64,000 nucleotides of DNA from CBDDFS01 sp965227255 (lineage in GTDB: Bacteria; Bacteroidota; Bacteroidia; Flavobacteriales_E; Vicingaceae). Below the pieces are notes generated by a model. It worked only from the letters and a program-made list of their open reading frames with translations, had not been told where the DNA came from and ran no database searches. Both the position numbers and the translations under genes were made by a program. This document shows positions 8,397 through 17,000 of the stretch, in pieces; the first letter of the stretch is position 1; the number at the start of each line of letters is the position of its first letter. The stretch covers positions 930,001 to 994,000 of the forward strand of contig CBDDFS010000002.1 in NCBI GenBank assembly GCA_965227255.1, read 5' to 3'.

Positions 8397-10280
8397 CTAC
8401 AAAGAAAAAGTGCCTTGTTCCGGCATTTTAATGACTTCACCTCTTAGAAGTTCCTGACAAATATTTTGAACCTCCTCTCGACTATGATTGGGGAGTTTTT
8501 CAATTATTTGATCAAGACTTTGATTTCCACTCCGCAATAAATCAAGAATGTCAGATTCTATTTGTGCTGAGGTACTTTCTGAACTTCTGCAGACATCACA
8601 TTTACCACACAATTCTGCATCTTTCTCACCAAAATATTTCAGAATAAACTGTATGTGACAAGTGCGTTCTTCCACGTAGGAGATCATTTCTTCAAGGCGC
8701 TTTCTCTGACTTTCTTTTCTCTTCGTGTATTCGGTGCTTGAGATGGATAGGTTCTTTGAATCCTTTCTTTCCTGCAAATAGGTAATTAATGGTTCTCCGT
8801 CCCCTTTTTGATAAGTGAGCAGATCTACCTGATTCAGGTAGTTCAATTTTCTTGAAACCTCTTTTTTATTCAATCCAAGATCTTTGGCAATTCTGCTCTC
8901 ATCAATTTTCACCGGACCGTCCAATATTCCAGAAAAAGCTCTGAGCAAGTAAGCAATGAATTCATCATAGGATTTATTCTCCGATCTAAAATTCAGAAGC
9001 TGATCATGCCTGCCATGAATTTCAATGGTGGAAGAAAATTTCAATCCTTGCGACATGCTAATCAAGCCTTCTTTTTCCAGTTGAGTCAGTGAATTATAAG
9101 TAAGTACTTTTTGCTTTTTAAATCGCTCACAAAAATCTTGCAAGTTGAAATGAAAGTTTTCCATCATGCCACTACCGGACGCGAGTTGGAAATAATTTGC
9201 CAGCTCCAGATAAGTCTCACGGATCTGTTCAATACTCGGATATGAGGTATTGAAATTCTCCCTAAGATTAAAAATATCAGATTGACTGTATAACAATAGG
9301 GATAGACTATCCTGTCCATCTCTACCGGCTCTTCCCGCTTCCTGGTAAAATGCTTCCGGATTATCGGGAATATCCCAATGAATCACATAACGCACATCTG
9401 ATTTGTCGATACCCATACCGAAGGCATTGGTTGCAACGATGACCCGGCATTCATTTTTCATCCAGGAGTTCTGATGATCTTCGCGATCACTATTACTGAG
9501 GCCTGCGTGATAATAAAGTGACTTGATGCCTTCGTTATTCAGAATATCAGAGATCTCTTTACATCTCTTTCTATTTCTTACATAAATGATACCTGATCCT
9601 TTATAGGAGCTGATTGTTCTGATAACTTGCTTGAACTTATTTTCAGTTTTTATGACGTCAAAGGTGATGTTGTCCCTTTTGAAACTTCGTGAAAAGGTTT
9701 TGACATCTTTTAGTTCGAGGTTATCAATTATATCTGTCACGACTTCTGGTGTGGCAGTCGCTGTAAGAGCCAGAACAGGCAATTGTTTTATTTCTCGAAG
9801 CTGCTTGATGTTCAAGTAACTTGGTCGAAAATCATAACCCCATTGAGAGATACAGTGTGATTCGTCAACGGCAATGAAACTCACATTCATTTTACGAAAT
9901 CGTTCGATGAAAATCTCGGTTTGAATTCTCTCCGGAGAAACATAAAGAAGCTTGAAGTCTCCATAGGCAGCGCTATCGAGAGCATGGTCGATTTCTAGGC
10001 GTGACATGGACGACGATATATACATGCTCTTTATGCCCCTGCTTTTGAGATCCTCTACCTGATCTTTCATGAGTGAGATCAGCGGTGATATTACAATGCA
10101 CAAACCATCCAAAGCCAGGGCAGGAATCTGGTAGCAAACAGATTTACCACCCCCGGTCGGTAACAAGGCAAATGTGTCTTTTCCCTCAATGATGGAATCT
10201 ACAATGTCTTTTTGAAGTGGTCTGAATGAATCGTACGACCAGTACTTTTTAAGAAGGAAGTCAGGATTTCTTTCTGACAA
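8397..10280 (-). CDS. recQ: ATP-dependent DNA helicase RecQ
   Basis: This 3'-5' DNA helicase of recombination and repair has 627 residues. The Walker A motif is LLPTGGGKS (39-47) and the Walker B variant is VDESH (138-142) in place of DEAH. The aromatic-rich loop (HCISQWGYDFR), TATATPEV and the motif VI region (YQEAGRAGRDGQ) are present. The zinc-binding RQC part is seen as CHIQF...LCGKCDVC. The protein ends shortly after a winged-helix-like segment, so an HRDC domain appears absent, as in many Bacteroidota RecQ proteins. It starts with TTG only four bases after the PorT-like gene and is the last gene of a five-gene run. The family call is certain. Confidence 0.95.
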   Translation of the reverse strand: MSERNPDFLLKKYWSYDSFRPLQKDIVDSIIEGKDTFALLPTGGGKSVCYQIPALALDGLCIVISPLISLMKDQVEDLKSRGIKSMYISSSMSRLEIDHALDSAAYGDFKLLYVSPERIQTEIFIERFRKMNVSFIAVDESHCISQWGYDFRPSYLNIKQLREIKQLPVLALTATATPEVVTDIIDNLELKDVKTFSRSFKRDNITFDVIKTENKFKQVIRTISSYKGSGIIYVRNRKRCKEISDILNNEGIKSLYYHAGLSNSDREDHQNSWMKNECRVIVATNAFGMGIDKSDVRYVIHWDIPDNPEAFYQEAGRAGRDGQDSLSLLLYSQSDIFNLRENFNTSYPSIEQIRETYLELANYFQLASGSGMMENFHFNLQDFCERFKKQKVLTYNSLTQLEKEGLISMSQGLKFSSTIEIHGRHDQLLNFRSENKSYDEFIAYLLRAFSGILDGPVKIDESRIAKDLGLNKKEVSRKLNYLNQVDLLTYQKGDGEPLITYLQERKDSKNLSISSTEYTKRKESQRKRLEEMISYVEERTCHIQFILKYFGEKDAELCGKCDVCRSSESTSAQIESDILDLLRSGNQSLDQIIEKLPNHSREEVQNICQELLRGEVIKMPEQGTFSL

Positions 10281-10284
10281 CGAA

Positions 10285-10995
10285 TCAGTCGATTTCTTTG
10301 TTTGTTCTTACGTGTTTTTCGTCACCCTCGCCAAAGGTATAACGGAAGGTTCCGAGCACCACTGTATTTGTTAAACCCAGACGGAATGAAGTAGGATAGA
10401 GATCAACCTGTCCGGATTCAAATTCTTTGATTGGTACAATGGAGTTTGACAGCCTGACATGACCCAAGAGATTATCGTGGATCTTATAACCCACACCAAA
10501 GAGCAATCCCAGATCCCAGTTTTGAACTGGATTATTGAATAACTGATTAATCTCATCAAGACCATCGTAAACGCCACCCGAACCACCGTCATTTCTGAAT
10601 TCCATGTAAGCACTTACGAGTCTTCCATAGTATAATCCACCCTCATAAACAAAGTTGTTGTGGCTGAACTTGAACAGGAAAGGGATCTCTACATAATCGA
10701 GTCTGAGCAAGAAGAATTCGGATGATTGTGTAGGGTCATTCTCAGATATGGAAAAGTCGTTTCTACTTCCTTTTTGTACATAGGCAATTTCAAACTGACT
10801 TGACCAACGGTCATTCATAGGATATCTTACGAATCCACCGAATGTGACTCCCAGTTTATTAAATCCGCTGTAGCCGTCACCTCCAACCTGACTGGTCACG
10901 ATTCCGGCAAATAAACCTGATTTAAATGTCTGAGCCTGTCCTTTAAAAACAAAAAGGAATGAAAGCATCAAACAAATAAATAGGGCTTTTTTCAT
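10285..10995 (-). CDS. PorT-family outer-membrane beta-barrel protein
   Basis: This 236-residue protein has a clear signal peptide (MKKALFICLMLSFLFVFKGQAQ) and alternating aromatic/hydrophobic strands ending in FRYTFGEG. The pattern and the middle block RLDYVEIPFLFKF are typical of the PorT / OMP_b-brl_2 family of eight-stranded outer-membrane barrels. Some members (PorT/SprT) take part in type IX secretion, but the family is large and I do not claim this is SprT itself. Its ATG overlaps the stop of the upstream omp28 gene by four bases (ATGA). A charged tail (DEKHVRTNKEID) follows the last strand. Confidence 0.82.
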   Translation of the reverse strand: MKKALFICLMLSFLFVFKGQAQTFKSGLFAGIVTSQVGGDGYSGFNKLGVTFGGFVRYPMNDRWSSQFEIAYVQKGSRNDFSISENDPTQSSEFFLLRLDYVEIPFLFKFSHNNFVYEGGLYYGRLVSAYMEFRNDGGSGGVYDGLDEINQLFNNPVQNWDLGLLFGVGYKIHDNLLGHVRLSNSIVPIKEFESGQVDLYPTSFRLGLTNTVVLGTFRYTFGEGDEKHVRTNKEID

Positions 10996-11933
10996 AGTTT
11001 GCCTGCAGATGTCAGAGATGCTTCATTTACCTGCATCACTTCATAATCCGGTGAGTCTTTGTAAAGATATACAACAACGTGCCAGTCGTCAAAGTTTGTT
11101 TTCTCGTAATTATTCAGACTGAATTGTCGAACCTTCCCTAGATACAATTCAATTTCGCGGCTGAAAGATGTATCTGTCGTACTTCCGGCTTCAGCTGCTT
11201 CCAGAGGTGTACCCCAGGAACCATTCACAGCTCCTCGATACATATGGTCGAAAACGTAATCAGGAATATGTGCTCCATTATCCAACTGCCAATCGATGAT
11301 ACTATCTTCAACTACTTGAATTTGGAGATTCATATCACCCGCATAATCTTCGATCCACTCAATTTCAACGGCCACTTTGAACGTCGAGGATGGAGTGTGA
11401 AAATATGTTTTGATATTGATGTCGGCCACTGATGCTGAATCGTCAGTATTAAAAATGGCGTCGCAATAAGGAACCCATCTTGTTACGTTTTGCATTTTTG
11501 GTTCGTCACCTCTTCGACTGATCATGGCTTTAGGCAAAGCAAAGTCTCCGAAAATTGGTTCATTTTCATAATCCAGACTTTCGTCAGTTCGATGGTCAGA
11601 TTGATAAGAACCTGCCGGAGCACCATCCACAACCTTAGGAGCCCCAAAGGTTTCTGTGGCATGCATGGCAATAGGAATAAATTTCTTGCCGTATTTCTTT
11701 TTTCTAAGTCTTTCAACTTCTTTCGCAGCATCTGGACAATTGGTGCACGTATGGCCCGTAAATTCCTCCATTAAAACGAATCTTACTCCGTCATTTGGTT
11801 CTGAGAAAGAAGAATCATCCCATGGTAATTCTCCGGCATCAAGGTTGGGCGGAAAGGGATCTTCAACCACATCACATGATGCAATAAATGAAACCGATAA
11901 AATGAAAACTATGAATTGAAGTAAATTCTTCAT
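10992..11933 (-). CDS. Omp28-family lipoprotein with thioredoxin-like CxxC
   Basis: This 313-residue protein has a lipobox (FIASC, Cys near residue 20), so it is probably anchored in the outer membrane. The conserved Omp28 core begins LMEEFTGHTCTNCPDAA (Cys pair CTNC), followed by IPIAMHATETF and AMISRRG. Omp28 proteins carry a thioredoxin-like fold, and the CTNC pair suggests redox activity, although no substrate is known. It sits between DUF6029 (15 bases away) and the PorT-like barrel (ATGA overlap). A T9SS-exported member of the same family lies across the divergent promoter region at 15154. Confidence 0.86.
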   Translation of the reverse strand: MKNLLQFIVFILSVSFIASCDVVEDPFPPNLDAGELPWDDSSFSEPNDGVRFVLMEEFTGHTCTNCPDAAKEVERLRKKKYGKKFIPIAMHATETFGAPKVVDGAPAGSYQSDHRTDESLDYENEPIFGDFALPKAMISRRGDEPKMQNVTRWVPYCDAIFNTDDSASVADINIKTYFHTPSSTFKVAVEIEWIEDYAGDMNLQIQVVEDSIIDWQLDNGAHIPDYVFDHMYRGAVNGSWGTPLEAAEAGSTTDTSFSREIELYLGKVRQFSLNNYEKTNFDDWHVVVYLYKDSPDYEVMQVNEASLTSAGKL

Positions 11934-11948
11934 TACCCTATAAAATTA

Positions 11949-13622
11949 CTAAAATGAATGGGTCACAGACATGTAGAAACCATTGGACGCCGGGACAACC
12001 CTACAAACCCCTCCGACACAGAAGATACCGGCTCTTTGTCGACCGTAGGAAACACCAATTCTTGTTCCCTTGTTATTATATCCTCCTCCAACGTTGAAAT
12101 AATGAATTCTTTTATCCTCTGTTTTGTTTCCGAAATTATACTGATCGATCACGGCTATGTACCAATGAGGAGCATAGGTATATTCAATCAATATAGTAGC
12201 CCAATCTCCCTGGTCCTGATCGGTAAGTAGTGTCTGCAATTCAGTACGAATGGCATTCTTTTGATTCAACCTTGTTGTGATATCTGCAACAAATACATTG
12301 GCATAAATGATATCCCAGGGATTAGATTTCCCTTCAATCACGTTCTGATTGTATTCTAAATAGGAGTAGTCGAAAATCAAACTAAAGGTCTTGGAGAATT
12401 TCTTTGTGATTTCAACGTTCATTTCCCTCCAATATTTTTCACCGAGTTTGAATCTCTCGGAGGTGTATTCTCTTGCCAATCCAAGAGCGTCTCTCTGTGG
12501 ATCGACGATATGAGTAGTATCAATGTTATTATATCCCGAGAAGTTCAATGAAACGATAGTTCCGTATTTTCCGCCAAGGAATGTCTTTCTCTTAAATTTC
12601 TTTGTCACTTCAACTTGTGCTCCCATTTGTCCGAGAAGCTGGGTAGCATAGGGGTAAAGTGTTGCGAGCAGGTTGTAGGTATGCTGTCTGGTAAGAGCTG
12701 GGACATAGTTAATTAGAAGGTTGTTTCCATCCATGTCTCTTTCTGATTTATAAGACATGTTATCATTTCTCAATACCGAAGCCGTAGCGCCAAATCCTCG
12801 TTTCGAATAGGAAGTCTGTAGGTAAATTACCTCACCTGTGTTGTAGATGTATCCGTTATCAAGGGAAGGGTCGTTGATCTTGAATACATATTCTCCATTT
12901 ACCCTAACCTTCTTGTACTTGTAATTAAATCTTGCAGCGGCTGTACCAACGTTCTCAGGAAGAATTAATTCCGAACTTTGATCTTTCTCATATTTACTCA
13001 CAAAGCTTCCTCCAAGAACAAGACGATGATTTCCTTCATTCATTTGCGGGAAGAACTCATTCAAAGACCACTCGGCATCGACACCTCTGACAATACCTTC
13101 TCCCAAACGGAAAAATACTCTTTGTTGTCCAATAACTCCCTTCACATATAATCCGTCATGGAGTTTCAGGCCGATTCGAATTCCGTCCATGGCATTATCA
13201 TAACCAAGGCCCCTTTCCTCATAGGTTCTGAAGATGAATCCGTTTCCAAACTGCTCATAAAAGTGACCCGCAGTGAAACTCAGGAAGTCTTTATTGTACA
13301 TAAAGTACCTGTAAGGAATTCCATTTCCCTTATAGCCTTCGGGAAAACCCTGTAGTGCATTCTGATAACTCTCGTAACGAAGTCCGGCGGTGATTGGACC
13401 ATTAAAATAGTTCACGTTGGCAAATGCGTTCATTCCGAGTTTCTCAGGAACAATGGGCGCGCCAATAATCGTATCTTCTAAATAATATTGAAATTCAGTC
13501 TGAAAGTTTCCATGAACCTCACCCTGCTGAATAAAGCTCTTTTCCCCTTCCTGCTCCTGAGAAAATGTAGAAACGAAAGTAGCTACAAGAACTACTGTTA
13601 TAAGTCCTGCCCTCCTGATCAT
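11949..13622 (-). CDS. DUF6029-family predicted outer-membrane beta-barrel
   Basis: This 557-residue exported protein has signal peptide MIRRAGLITVVLVATFVSTF. Long runs of alternating residues typical of outer-membrane strands follow, and the end YMSVTHSF has the C-terminal Phe usual for barrels. The block GHFYEQFGNGFIFRTYEER (about 117-135) is characteristic of the DUF6029 group found next to tlpA and omp28 in Flavobacteria and Cytophagia. The ATG at 13622 is preferred to a TTG one codon upstream. It lies 15 bases after tlpA and 15 before omp28. Function is not known; a role in folding or transport of thiol proteins would be speculation from the neighbours. Confidence 0.82.
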   Translation of the reverse strand: MIRRAGLITVVLVATFVSTFSQEQEGEKSFIQQGEVHGNFQTEFQYYLEDTIIGAPIVPEKLGMNAFANVNYFNGPITAGLRYESYQNALQGFPEGYKGNGIPYRYFMYNKDFLSFTAGHFYEQFGNGFIFRTYEERGLGYDNAMDGIRIGLKLHDGLYVKGVIGQQRVFFRLGEGIVRGVDAEWSLNEFFPQMNEGNHRLVLGGSFVSKYEKDQSSELILPENVGTAAARFNYKYKKVRVNGEYVFKINDPSLDNGYIYNTGEVIYLQTSYSKRGFGATASVLRNDNMSYKSERDMDGNNLLINYVPALTRQHTYNLLATLYPYATQLLGQMGAQVEVTKKFKRKTFLGGKYGTIVSLNFSGYNNIDTTHIVDPQRDALGLAREYTSERFKLGEKYWREMNVEITKKFSKTFSLIFDYSYLEYNQNVIEGKSNPWDIIYANVFVADITTRLNQKNAIRTELQTLLTDQDQGDWATILIEYTYAPHWYIAVIDQYNFGNKTEDKRIHYFNVGGGYNNKGTRIGVSYGRQRAGIFCVGGVCRVVPASNGFYMSVTHSF

Positions 13623-13640
13623 CAAAAACTGTCTATGGGT

Positions 13641-14144
13641 TTATTTTACCAGATTCTTCGACAACTTTTTCACCTTTTCATACAATTCATACTCATCTCC
13701 TTCAGAGTAAGAATTGTGCTGCCAGACGATCTGTCCTTCACCATCGACAAGGAATGTGTGCGGTATATTATTCACACTCATGGCTCTTTTCAGATCCTGA
13801 TTCACATCGAGTAAAATATCATATTCCCAGCCTTTTCCATTTACATAAGGCTCAACCTTTGCAACATTTCTGGCATCATCAATAGTTACGGCAATTATTT
13901 TAACACCTGTTTCATCTTGCCAGTCTGCATACAGATCGGCAATATTATTGAGCTCCCTCTTGCATGGACTGCACCATGTTGCCCAGAAGTTGATGATAAT
14001 AGGATTTCCGTCATTCTCTATGTCGGCCGTATTGAATGGTCTTTCATCGATGTCTTTAACCATTACATGAGGAATTCTGTCCTGAGCTATAGCAGCAGAT
14101 GCCAGCAAAAGAACGCTGGATATTAAAGTAATTGCAAACTTCAT
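13641..14144 (-). CDS. TlpA/ResA-like exported thioredoxin
   Basis: This 167-residue exported thiol-disulfide oxidoreductase has signal peptide MKFAITLISSVLLLASAAIA and active site WATWCSPCKREL (Cys58 and Cys61). The family signature IPHTFLVDGEGQIVW with the cis-proline region (NNIPHTF) follows. TlpA/ResA proteins reduce disulfides in the periplasm, for instance on cytochrome c. Here the downstream genes are DUF6029, Omp28 and a PorT-like barrel, so the client is probably one of those envelope proteins (inference). It is the first gene of the five-gene run ending with recQ and has its own promoter box at 14167-14174. Confidence 0.9.
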   Translation of the reverse strand: MKFAITLISSVLLLASAAIAQDRIPHVMVKDIDERPFNTADIENDGNPIIINFWATWCSPCKRELNNIADLYADWQDETGVKIIAVTIDDARNVAKVEPYVNGKGWEYDILLDVNQDLKRAMSVNNIPHTFLVDGEGQIVWQHNSYSEGDEYELYEKVKKLSKNLVK

Positions 14145-14166
14145 ATTTCGAAAAATTTAAGAGGCG

Positions 14167-14174
14167 CAAAGATA
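14167..14174 (-). promoter_or_regulatory. -7 promoter box of the tlpA operon
   Basis: On the minus strand this reads TATCTTTG, a perfect match to TAnnTTTG, 22 bases before the tlpA ATG. No convincing -33 TTTG is present at normal spacing. Confidence 0.5.
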
Positions 14175-14264
14175 AAAAAAGCAATCGTAATCAGCAGGTC
14201 TGTAAAAATCCTCTGACATTCTAAGATTGCGATAATGCTGCGCACATAACTTGACGAAATATGG

Positions 14265-14272
14265 TAAATTTG
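14265..14272 (+). promoter_or_regulatory. -7 promoter box of the T9SS cargo gene at 14293
   Basis: TAAATTTG matches the Bacteroidota -7 consensus, 20 bases before the ATG. It overlaps the beginning of an open frame that starts upstream at 14251, which supports choosing the ATG at 14293. A TTG at 14251-14253 lies too close to serve as a standard -33. Confidence 0.55.
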
Positions 14273-14292
14273 AGTTCACAAAAAATAAAACG

Positions 14293-15036
14293 ATGAAAAA
14301 ACTTTTACTTACTCTTTTTGCTTTTGCAACAACTGGCATCTTAAGTGCTCAGAATGATGCAATTACGTTTTTTTCACTGAAGAATGATAGCATAGTGAAC
14401 GGAACAACACAAGTCGTTTATGGCGACGGTGCCACCAAGGATATTAAAATCACCATTGGTGCAGTTATGGACAAACAGGACTCGATGCTTGTTGCCGTTA
14501 AAAGACAGGAAATTTCTTACATACCCGGAAGTAATGATTACTTCTGCTGGTTCCTTTGTTATCCTGCTGAGCCAGCAGGCAGCAAGCCAGTTTGGGAGGC
14601 AGATGACTCGCTTTGGATGTATATGAACGACACCGTTCTTGATTTCACTGATTATTTGCAGCCTGAAATGAACCTTGGGCAGGCTCAGCATAGGTTTGTC
14701 TTCTATCCTGGTGATAATCCAACGGATTCAGTTTATTTCGACATCATGTTTGATATTGTGACTGTTGGACAGGAAGAATTGAATGAAAACAATATAGAAA
14801 TGTTCCCTAATCCAGTTGAAAATGAGTTGTTTGTAAACATTCCTGCAGACATGAAAATCAACAGCGCTCTTACTTATGAGATCTATGATTTGACCGGAAA
14901 ACAAGTGAATATTGGTGAGTTGAATTCAGGTTCAAATACATTGGAGCTTGGTAATGAACTCAAAAAAGGTTCATATGTCATCAGGGTTATGAATCAAAAA
15001 GAACTTATATTTAACAAAAAGTTCATCAAGAATTAA
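14293..15036 (+). CDS. Small secreted protein with type IX sorting domain
   Basis: This 247-residue protein has signal peptide MKKLLLTLFAFATTGILSAQ. The mature domain of about 150 residues matches no family I recognise; it has a tight Cys pair in YFCWFLCYP (about residues 80-88). The C-terminal 75 residues are a type A T9SS sorting domain: MFPNPVENELFVNI, YEIYDLTGKQV, GSYVIRVMNQ, FNKKFIKN. It is therefore exported through SprA and cleaved at the surface. It lies next to a secreted Omp28 and opposite the tlpA operon, so a thiol-related role is possible but not shown. Confidence 0.85.
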   Translation: MKKLLLTLFAFATTGILSAQNDAITFFSLKNDSIVNGTTQVVYGDGATKDIKITIGAVMDKQDSMLVAVKRQEISYIPGSNDYFCWFLCYPAEPAGSKPVWEADDSLWMYMNDTVLDFTDYLQPEMNLGQAQHRFVFYPGDNPTDSVYFDIMFDIVTVGQEELNENNIEMFPNPVENELFVNIPADMKINSALTYEIYDLTGKQVNIGELNSGSNTLELGNELKKGSYVIRVMNQKELIFNKKFIKN

Positions 15037-15054
15037 GTTATAGGATTTCAATAA

Positions 15055-15071
15055 TGACCAGTTTTTGGTCA
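15055..15071 (+). terminator. Possible weak hairpin after the gene at 14293
   Basis: TGACCA and TGGTCA form a perfect 6-bp stem around a GTTTT loop, 19 bases after the stop codon. No T-run follows, so it may be a processing or attenuating hairpin rather than a terminator. Confidence 0.3.
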
Positions 15072-15113
15072 ATTTGAAGAAATAACTTGGGTTTCTTGGG
15101 AGCTACATTATTT

Positions 15114-15121
15114 TATCTTTG
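15114..15121 (+). promoter_or_regulatory. -7 promoter box of the secreted Omp28 gene
   Basis: TATCTTTG matches TAnnTTTG, 32 bases before the ATG at 15154, giving a predicted leader of about 26 bases. TTG at 15096-15098 is a possible -33 with a slightly short spacer of 15. Confidence 0.5.
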
Positions 15122-15153
15122 AATCTTTCGTAACAATTAAATCTTTATTTATC

Positions 15154-16188
15154 ATGAAAAGATATATACTATCGTTGAGCTTACTTACCTTCTTTGTAAG
15201 TCTCGCATCTTTTTCTAATGCTCAGGACAGGACTATCCTGATTGAGCACTTCACAAGTTCTACTTGTCCTCCTTGTGTTCCGGGTAACCAGAACCTTACA
15301 AGTCTGTTATTTAGCAGATCTGATTACAATATTGTTAAGTACCAAATGAGCTGGCCTGGTTCTGGTGATCCATATTATGTTCAGGAAGGTGGTGACAGAA
15401 GAATGTATTACGGAGTAAATGGTGTGCCAAACTCATGGATTGATGGTGCCACTGTAGGTGATATTTACACTCCAAACATGACTTCTCAGCAACTTGACGC
15501 TGCTGCATTGGTAGCTACATTCCTTGAGATAGAGTTTAATACTGCTACTTACGATCCAAATAGCAAAGAAGTTAATCTTGACATAGATGTTAACTCGATT
15601 CACGGTAATACTTCTGATCAATTGAGATTGATGGTTGCTATCACTGAGAATGAGACTACAGGTAATGTTGGTACAAATGGTGAAACAAAGTTTGAGGCTG
15701 TTTTCATGAAGTTTGCAAATACTTCTTCTGGAACGGATCTATCTGTTCTTGGAGCGAACGAAACAGTTAACCAAACGTATACTACCAACATGACAGGTAC
15801 GAACGTTGAAGAAATGGATGACCTTAGAGTAGTTGCCTGGGTTGAGGATAAAGCGACTAAGAGAGTTTGGAACACAGCTTGGAGAGATCTTCAGGATGTT
15901 GCTACTGTAGGTATCGATGAAGAATCCAATGTTTCTGATTTGAGAATCTATCCAAACCCTTTTAACAATGAGGCGACTATTGAATTCAATCTTGAAGAAA
16001 CTCAGAACATTGCTGTTAACGTATTTGACGTAACAGGTAAAGTTGTTCAATCTTTCCCGAATTCTGTTTACAGTGCGGGTAACTATAAGCTGAACGTTGA
16101 TGGTTCTGCTTTGCAGAATGGACTTTACTATGTGAACATTGTTTCTGACGATGCAGTGATCACAAGAAAACTTATTCTTGATAAATAA
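15154..16188 (+). CDS. Secreted Omp28-family protein with CPPC motif and type IX sorting domain
   Basis: This 344-residue protein has signal peptide MKRYILSLSLLTFFVSLASF. An Omp28 domain starts ILIEHFTSSTCPPCVPGN; CPPC is a thioredoxin-type pair. NGVPNSWIDG follows, resembling the cis-Pro region of thioredoxin folds. The last 75 residues are a T9SS sorting domain (LRIYPNPFNNEATIEF, VNVFDVTGKVV, NGLYYVNIV, ITRKLILDK). It is thus the secreted counterpart of the lipoprotein Omp28 at 10992. It has its own promoter box and a strong terminator, so it is a single-gene unit. The redox activity is inferred from CPPC only. Confidence 0.9.
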   Translation: MKRYILSLSLLTFFVSLASFSNAQDRTILIEHFTSSTCPPCVPGNQNLTSLLFSRSDYNIVKYQMSWPGSGDPYYVQEGGDRRMYYGVNGVPNSWIDGATVGDIYTPNMTSQQLDAAALVATFLEIEFNTATYDPNSKEVNLDIDVNSIHGNTSDQLRLMVAITENETTGNVGTNGETKFEAVFMKFANTSSGTDLSVLGANETVNQTYTTNMTGTNVEEMDDLRVVAWVEDKATKRVWNTAWRDLQDVATVGIDEESNVSDLRIYPNPFNNEATIEFNLEETQNIAVNVFDVTGKVVQSFPNSVYSAGNYKLNVDGSALQNGLYYVNIVSDDAVITRKLILDK

Positions 16189-16210
16189 TTAAGTCTCTAA
16201 ATACGAAATG

Positions 16211-16236
16211 AAAGCGGCCTTCGGGTCGCTTTTTTT
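16211..16236 (+). terminator. Rho-independent terminator after the secreted Omp28 gene
   Basis: A 9-bp stem (AAAGCGGCC with GGTCGCTTT, one G-T pair) closes a stable TTCG tetraloop and is followed by a T-run. It begins 22 bases after the stop codon and its T-run meets the end of the convergent sirtuin gene. Confidence 0.9.
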
Positions 16237-16918
16237 ATGGCCTGATTTTTTTAAAAAGAGATTTCATTCCTTGTCCTGCTTTTTCTCTTATCCATGTAAC
16301 TTGTAAATGAGGAGGAATAAGTGGATCACCAGGATCAACAACATAAATTGGGCATCCATCCGGAGCACTATAGATCAAACCGGCCGCCGGATACACGTTT
16401 AGAGATGTTCCAATTACAATAAAAATCTCACATTTCCTCATTAGTGCTTCGGCCTCGTACATGGCCGGCACCTGTTCGCCGAACCAAACAACATGGGGTC
16501 GTAATTGACTGCCCAATTCACATTTAGCACCCCATTCTATTTCATCTCCCTCGATATCATAGATTAGATTTTCATCAATACTGCTTCGGGCTTTCATTAA
16601 TTCGCCATGCAAATGCAGAACGTTTTTCGATCCGGCTTTTTCATGCAAGTCATCAATGTTTTGCGTTATCACTTCAACATCAAAGAATTCTTGCATCTCA
16701 GCCACTATTTTATGTGCCAGATTCGGTTGCGCCAGTCGGGCCTGCTTTCTTCGCGCATTATAGAATTCGAGAACGAGTTTTGGTTGGCTCGACCAGGCCT
16801 GAGGAGTAGCCACTTCCAGAACATCATATTCCTCCCATAATCCCCCATTATCCCGAAAGGTTTTTATACCACTTTCTTCACTTACGCCTGCGCCGGTAAA
16901 TACAATGACTTTTTTCAT
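16235..16918 (-). CDS. cobB: NAD-dependent protein deacylase, sirtuin (CobB/SIRT5-like)
   Basis: This 227-residue sirtuin removes acyl groups from lysines, with NAD+ as co-substrate. Visible motifs are GAGVSEESGIKTFRD (9-23), TQNIDDLHEKAG (86-97) and the catalytic His104 in HLHGEL, then VVWFGE and GTSLNVYPAAG. Tyr53 and Arg56 in FYNARR match the pair that selects succinyl/malonyl-lysine in SIRT5 and CobB. The zinc module is degenerate: only Cys133 remains where four Cys normally occur. The ATG at 16918 starts directly at the Rossmann motif. It is monocistronic and convergent with the Omp28 gene. Confidence 0.92.
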   Translation of the reverse strand: MKKVIVFTGAGVSEESGIKTFRDNGGLWEEYDVLEVATPQAWSSQPKLVLEFYNARRKQARLAQPNLAHKIVAEMQEFFDVEVITQNIDDLHEKAGSKNVLHLHGELMKARSSIDENLIYDIEGDEIEWGAKCELGSQLRPHVVWFGEQVPAMYEAEALMRKCEIFIVIGTSLNVYPAAGLIYSAPDGCPIYVVDPGDPLIPPHLQVTWIREKAGQGMKSLFKKIRP

Positions 16919-17000
16919 GTGAAAAACTGCTTCTCAAATGAAGCAATTATTTTTAATAAGCCTCTCAATATGTGTACATTTATCCACTTATTGAATTTGC

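Noticed and set aside
16980..16990. TTATCCACT resembling a DnaA box upstream of maeB
   Set aside because: A single near-match with no others clustered nearby; expected by chance in this base composition.
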